A stretch of DNA of 6,866 nt, taken from NCBI GenBank assembly GCA_007121575.1, contig SKKJ01000259.1, forward strand, positions 1 to 6,866, given 5' to 3'. Positions 6,427 to 6,866 of this stretch are shown piece after piece. The translations under genes were made by a program, and so were the position numbers. A model generated the notes under the pieces. The model was given only the letters and a program-made list of their open reading frames with translations. It was not told the origin of the DNA and made no database searches. The DNA is from Natronomonas sp. (lineage in GTDB: Archaea > Halobacteriota > Halobacteria > Halobacteriales > Haloarculaceae). Within the stretch, counting starts at the first letter, position 1. The number at the start of each line of letters is the position of its first letter.

Positions 6427-6866
6427 TTACTCGGCTGCATCTTGCTGCAGTCCGCGGAGCGGGAACTCGACTTCGAACAGCGCGCCGCCCTCGGGCGCGT
6501 TGACCGCCGTGAGCCGCCCGCCATGATCCTTGACGATGCCCGACGAGATGGCAAGGCCCAGCCCCACACCCTTGCCCGCCGGTTTGGTGGTAAAGAAAGG
6601 CTCGAACAGGTTGTCGATATCCGAGATGCCCGTGCCATTATCGCGCACGCTGAGCTTGGCCATCTCACCCTGGCTGATGATGATGTCGATCTGCGGGCTA
6701 TTCACGCCCTGGGTCGCGTCAACCGCGTTGCGCACGAGGTTCAGGATCACCTGCTCGACCCGCACCCGGTCGCCCAGCACCATCACCGGCTCGGGCGGAA
6801 CGGTGCGCACGACCAGCACGCGGCTGTCACGCAGGAGCGGCTCCATCATGGTCAGCGCATCGGCAA
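6427..6866 (-). CDS. DctB-like sensor histidine kinase, C-terminal ATPase domain (partial, runs off right edge)
   Basis: The minus-strand frame is open from the window edge to TAA at 6429-6427, about 145 residues. The ATG at 6849 is internal, since the frame continues upstream as ADALT. It contains a complete HATPase_c core: N box RVEQVILNLVRNAVDAT, G1 VRDNGTGISD, F box LFEPFFTTKPAGKG, G2 GKGVGLGLAISSGIVKDHGG and a terminal NAPEGGALFEVEFPL. The F/G2 segment and NAPEGGA are typical of DctB-type C4-dicarboxylate sensor kinases of Alphaproteobacteria, inner-membrane proteins that phosphorylate the DctD activator. The sensor, membrane and His-phosphoacceptor parts lie outside the window, so the ligand is unproven and another NtrB/DctB-class kinase is possible. 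It ends directly after the ATPase domain, so it is not a hybrid kinase. High GC and GGC/GTC/CTG/AAG-rich codons differ from all genes to the left. Confidence 0.85.
   Translation of the reverse strand, partial: ADALTMMEPLLRDSRVLVVRTVPPEPVMVLGDRVRVEQVILNLVRNAVDATQGVNSPQIDIIISQGEMAKLSVRDNGTGISDIDNLFEPFFTTKPAGKGVGLGLAISSGIVKDHGGRLTAVNAPEGGALFEVEFPLRGLQQDAAE

Noticed and set aside
6267..6668. 133-residue minus-strand ORF crossing the join
   Set aside because: It is in a different frame from the DctB-like domain, spans two unrelated DNA sources and is Arg/Ser-rich noise.

Overview
The window looks like a haloarchaeal (class Halobacteria) chromosome segment, joined near its right end to DNA of bacterial, probably alphaproteobacterial, type. 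The archaeal call rests on acidic proteins (many D/E, few K), GGAGG-type ribosome binding sites, and a chemotaxis cluster that includes archaea-specific members (CheF and a HEAT-repeat partner). Base composition is moderate for a haloarchaeon: two hand-counted 60-base lines gave 55-57% GC.

Layout. Positions 1-451 (minus strand) hold the first 150 codons of an RtcB-type RNA ligase, cut by the window edge. Positions 452-682 are a divergent intergenic region with a plausible promoter for rtcB and a weaker candidate promoter facing right. This region also contains a 35-codon ORF whose stop overlaps the cheB start. From 683 to about 6370 five plus-strand genes are packed as one operon: cheB, cheA, cheR, a HEAT-repeat protein and the start of cheF. 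Three junctions are 4-base ATGA overlaps and one has a single-base gap, so translational coupling is likely.

How the genes work together. CheA is the histidine kinase that reads receptor arrays. CheR and CheB add and remove methyl groups on receptor glutamates for adaptation, and CheB has its own receiver domain phosphorylated by CheA. The HEAT-repeat protein and CheF belong to the archaeal output side, which links phospho-CheY to the archaellum motor. cheY, cheW, cheC and cheD are not in the window.

At about 6366-6375 the cheF reading frame stops abruptly after roughly 117 residues, well short of a normal CheF. The following ~490 bases are clearly GC-richer (two sampled lines at 68% and 75%) and encode, on the minus strand, the C-terminal ATPase domain of a DctB-like bacterial sensor kinase. 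The simplest reading is a chimeric assembly or library join between a haloarchaeon and a co-occurring alphaproteobacterium. A real recombination event is possible but less likely. I found no convincing undescribed system. The items most worth checking are this join and the small ORF coupled to cheB.
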